From contig JAEOSV010000133.1 in assembly GCA_016840185.1 (NCBI GenBank), positions 1 to 24,930 of the forward strand: 24,930 bases of DNA, given 5' to 3'. Of the stretch, positions 22,203 through 24,930 are shown in pieces. Under the pieces are notes generated by a model. That model had not been told where the DNA came from. It saw nothing but the letters and a program-made list of their open reading frames with translations, and did not search any database. Each line of letters begins with the position of its first letter. Position 1 is the stretch's first letter. Both the position numbers and the translations under genes were made by a program. This stretch comes from Candidatus Hermodarchaeota archaeon (GTDB lineage: Archaea > Asgardarchaeota > Hermodarchaeia > Hermodarchaeales > Hermodarchaeaceae).

Positions 22203-24929
22203 TTATCTTCGCTTACGGCGGTAGAACACACCGAACCCGAGGGCGACGATGGCTCCAATGATGATGGCTTCGAATGGGAATCCAGGAATCACAGGAGGAG
22301 GTGGAAGAACGGGTTGAATGATGAGATTTTCAATGCTACTCCATGGACCAGGAACGCCATCGTTGTCCCAAGCTCTGACACGGAAATAGTAAGTTCCGAC
22401 GGGAAGTGTGTCAACTAGCTGATAGAGGGTAGTTGGGATCCATTCGTTGATTATTCCCATGAAGGCATTGGAATCAGACATCTGGAGTTGATAGAAATCG
22501 ATTGTACCATCGGGATCTGTGCTTGCCGTCCAATTCACCCAGAAATCTCCAGGAAAAATAGTGTCACCTGGATCAGTGAGGGTGGGCGCAGTTGGCGCTG
22601 CTGTATAACCGTAGGTTATGGTGATATTGTAGATGTAGGGACTTTGGTCAACATTGAGGGTATCGAGGTCTGCACGCCATCGCAAATTGCTTCCAAAATC
22701 GGTGAAGGAATGTAAGACCCCCACGATGATGGGTTCCCAGTCAACACCATTTGCGGTCATCCACCATTGAATTGAGGTTGCGGGATATTCCCTGGTGTTA
22801 GCGGTAAGTGTGGCATTTACGATTATATCTGATGTACTATCGACTGCTAGGGATTGAGCAATGCTTGGGCTAGTATCAAAGGAATTGGCGGCGGTGTCGA
22901 AGAGCCGGAAAATTTCAAGCGAGGAGCCATTCGCGACGAACGCAAATTCGTCATGCACGGTTACCCGATATGCACCTGTACCAGAAGCGGTGTAGGATGC
23001 AATTTCCTGTAAATCATGGATATCAGTTGCATCGATTAAGTACACGCCACCGGTCTTCTGAGTCATGACAACCTTAGTTCCATACATGTCGACACCATAA
23101 GTCTCATAGTCGTTGGGGTCATACCAGTCTGTAAAGAGAACATTGAAGGGATCAGTCACATTGTAAGTGTAGACACCAAACAAACCATCAGCAACAGCGA
23201 GAAAGTCACCGTGGGCCACGACATCTTGTGGATAGGTGAGGGTGCTGGAATCGATGAGTACGAGGTTCGATAAATCCCGTGCATCGTATACGAAGAGCCC
23301 AGAGGAACCTCCAGTGGCTGTTGCATATACGGTGTGTCCCTGCACCCACACGCTAGTATAGTTAGTCCCATCTGAATAGGGTGAACCAAGGTTCGGTCCA
23401 AGGCTAGCGGGATTAGAGATGTTCATGAGATACAGTCCCAAGGTTCCATCGGCAATGTAGAGAACATCACCGGAAACCACGAAATCATAGCCTTGACTGT
23501 ACGAAACCCAGTCAAGCGTCTGGATGTTTGAAGGATCAAGGACACTGAAGGAGATCCAATCACCATTATACAGGTCTTCAATGTAGGCGTATCCACCTTG
23601 GACTTCCACAGAGTAGTAGTCCACGGTTCCGAGGTGTTGGATTCGATCAAGAAGGATTGGATTTCGGGGATTAGTGATATCCAGGGTGTAGAATCCATCC
23701 GCACCTCCAGCGACATAGGCGATATTCCCTTGAATTGCTACATCCCATGCGTCATAGTCATCGTAACTATTGAACCAAGGAAGGGTGGGTCCAGTGACAC
23801 TGTGCATTGTGACCTCATATGTTGCCATTCCGGCTGGTAGACCAACATACAGTATCTCACCTTCGACGGCGATGCTAAAGGCCGTTCCGACGATTTGATA
23901 TACAAAGGTTGGATGTTGTGGGTTCGTTACATCGATGATCTGGACGCCACCAGACCAGTCGGCGACAAAGAGTGTATTGCCTTGAAGGGCAAGTTCTCGT
24001 GCATCGACTGTGTCGATGCTTCCAAGATATGAGATGTTGGTGGGGTCGCTAACATTGAGGATGGTTATACCTGCAGAGCCATCTGCGACATAGGCTATTC
24101 CACCATCGACTAACACGTCCTTGGCAGTTCCCGGTGTATTATAACTAGCAACGTGTACTGTGGAATAGGGATTTGAGACATTTCGAATATACATTCCATA
24201 GGTTCCATCTGCAAAGTATACTAGTTCGCCTTGCACATCAAGACCATAGAGATCAGTCCATGTAAGCTCGGACACAATGCTCATGGAGTTCGGATTTTCG
24301 ATATCAATGATATATTGATGATCTGATCCGCTGGTTGTTCTGGCCACTGCATAGAGGAAATGTCCTTGGACATTGATATCCGTGACATTACCTGTAACTG
24401 CGATAGCGCCTTGGTGAATATAGGCTCCATAGGGGTTGCTGACGTTGTATTGGATAACCCAGCCTTGGCGACCCACATAGAGCATGTCTCCGTGAATCGC
24501 TACACTTTGCACATCTTCAGCGATGTTACGCCAGCCCATGAGCGTCATAGCGGTGGGATCTGTAACGTTAAGGGTTCGAGCAGTTTGAGAGCTGCTCCCA
24601 CTCCATGTTAAGACAGCGATGTAGGCTTTCCGTCCCTGCACGGCGATATCAGGTGTGACATAGGATGTTGAATAAGTCGAAAGGTGAGTTACCGTTAGGT
24701 CCCGGGTCGTGGTGAGGGCGCCATCGCCCCACCCGCTTGCGGTGGTCTCACCTGCATCTTGGTAGGTTGTCGTAGTAAAGTCTTCACTGTAAGAGGTGGT
24801 CCCAAGCGGAACTTTCTTACAAGTTACTTGGGACACGGAATTCTGAGTAGCCACGAAATTTGTTGACACGAAGAGAATCGTGAGAACAAAAGTCACTAAG
24901 AACACTTTCTGTAAGAGATTCTTTTTCAT
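22203..24929 (-). CDS. Secreted LVIVP-repeat double beta-propeller surface protein with C-terminal anchor
   Basis: A 908-residue exported protein. Residues 1-30 are a signal peptide (KKN then a hydrophobic run). From about residue 90 to 660 there are 14 repeats of roughly 40 residues, each with a strand such as VAIQGNIAYVA, a G-x-x-x-x-D turn and a V-S/T-N/D-P loop: the LVIVP repeat pattern, enough for two seven-bladed propellers. A beta-sandwich region and a fibronectin-III-like domain (about residues 780-870, ending VGTYYFRVRAWDNDGVPGPW) follow. Then come a Pro-rich spacer, PGFPFEAIIIGAIVALGFGVFY and a final RRKRR, resembling PGF-type archaeal sorting/anchoring tails. Many N-x-S/T sites suggest S-layer-type glycosylation. 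ATG 24929 abuts the window edge, so its promoter is not visible. Likely role is cell-surface adhesion or ligand binding; the partner is unknown. Confidence 0.88.
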   Translation of the reverse strand: MKKNLLQKVFLVTFVLTILFVSTNFVATQNSVSQVTCKKVPLGTTSYSEDFTTTTYQDAGETTASGWGDGALTTTRDLTVTHLSTYSTSYVTPDIAVQGRKAYIAVLTWSGSSSQTARTLNVTDPTAMTLMGWRNIAEDVQSVAIHGDMLYVGRQGWVIQYNVSNPYGAYIHQGAIAVTGNVTDINVQGHFLYAVARTTSGSDHQYIIDIENPNSMSIVSELTWTDLYGLDVQGELVYFADGTYGMYIRNVSNPYSTVHVASYNTPGTAKDVLVDGGIAYVADGSAGITILNVSDPTNISYLGSIDTVDARELALQGNTLFVADWSGGVQIIDVTNPQHPTFVYQIVGTAFSIAVEGEILYVGLPAGMATYEVTMHSVTGPTLPWFNSYDDYDAWDVAIQGNIAYVAGGADGFYTLDITNPRNPILLDRIQHLGTVDYYSVEVQGGYAYIEDLYNGDWISFSVLDPSNIQTLDWVSYSQGYDFVVSGDVLYIADGTLGLYLMNISNPASLGPNLGSPYSDGTNYTSVWVQGHTVYATATGGSSGLFVYDARDLSNLVLIDSSTLTYPQDVVAHGDFLAVADGLFGVYTYNVTDPFNVLFTDWYDPNDYETYGVDMYGTKVVMTQKTGGVYLIDATDIHDLQEIASYTASGTGAYRVTVHDEFAFVANGSSLEIFRLFDTAANSFDTSPSIAQSLAVDSTSDIIVNATLTANTREYPATSIQWWMTANGVDWEPIIVGVLHSFTDFGSNLRWRADLDTLNVDQSPYIYNITITYGYTAAPTAPTLTDPGDTIFPGDFWVNWTASTDPDGTIDFYQLQMSDSNAFMGIINEWIPTTLYQLVDTLPVGTYYFRVRAWDNDGVPGPWSSIENLIIQPVLPPPPVIPGFPFEAIIIGAIVALGFGVFYRRKRR

Positions 24930-24930
24930 A

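Noticed and set aside
1..24930. tRNA/rRNA genes, CRISPR arrays, insertion sequences, replication origin
   Set aside because: Intergenic regions were read on both strands; no cloverleaf, repeat-spacer pattern, transposase or origin-box cluster was seen.

Overview
The window reads as a piece of an archaeal chromosome of roughly even base composition. Archaeal signs are TATA boxes with purine-rich BRE-like sequence, one apparently leaderless small gene, a surface protein built of LVIVP-type propeller repeats with a PGF-like C-terminal sorting segment, and a methylmalonyl-CoA mutase split into catalytic and B12 subunits. Frequent GTG/TTG starts with GGTGA/GGAG ribosome sites fit this too. An Asgard (for example Thorarchaeota-like) or other large-genome mesophilic archaeon is my guess; phylum cannot be settled from the sequence alone.

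Layout. 1-2876: the 3' part of a two-domain FtsX/MacB-type permease and its ATPase. 2980-5729: HIT protein, CobO-type cobalamin adenosyltransferase and methylmalonyl-CoA mutase catalytic subunit (Tyr/Arg substrate signature). 5726-6985 (minus): MFS transporter. 7077-8328: methylmalonyl-CoA epimerase and biotin protein ligase. 8381-8773: small membrane zinc-ribbon protein. 8851-10850 (minus): an oxygen/redox defence island of rubrerythrin and rubredoxin, then PC4-like DNA-binding protein, small zinc protein and desulfoferrodoxin. 10998-15506: PccB-type carboxyltransferase (12S-like), RDD membrane protein, pyruvate/oxaloacetate carboxyltransferase (5S-like) and biotin carrier (1.3S-like). 15589-15738: an overlooked 49-residue Cys-rich gene. 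15914-18998: second acyl-CoA mutase (Phe/Gln, isobutyryl-CoA-mutase-like signature), B12 subunit and MeaB GTPase. 19004-19888 (minus): KaiC/RAD55-like protein without a P-loop. 20084-22089: EtfB and ferredoxin-fused EtfA. 22203-24929 (minus): secreted double-propeller surface protein.

How it fits together. Most plus-strand genes serve C3/C4 branched acyl-CoA chemistry. The biotin ligase charges the carrier. The carrier can shuttle CO2 between the PccB-type and the pyruvate/oxaloacetate carboxyltransferases (methylmalonyl-CoA + pyruvate <-> propionyl-CoA + oxaloacetate). Epimerase and mutase connect methylmalonyl-CoA to succinyl-CoA, and CobO and MeaB supply and protect adenosylcobalamin. The second mutase probably interconverts isobutyryl- and butyryl-CoA, and the ferredoxin-fused ETF may link an acyl-CoA dehydrogenase encoded elsewhere to electron transfer or bifurcation. 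No biotin carboxylase gene is present, so the three carboxylase-like genes match a Propionibacterium-type transcarboxylase set, although a carboxylase subunit elsewhere would turn them into carboxylases. No tRNA, rRNA, CRISPR array or insertion sequence was seen.
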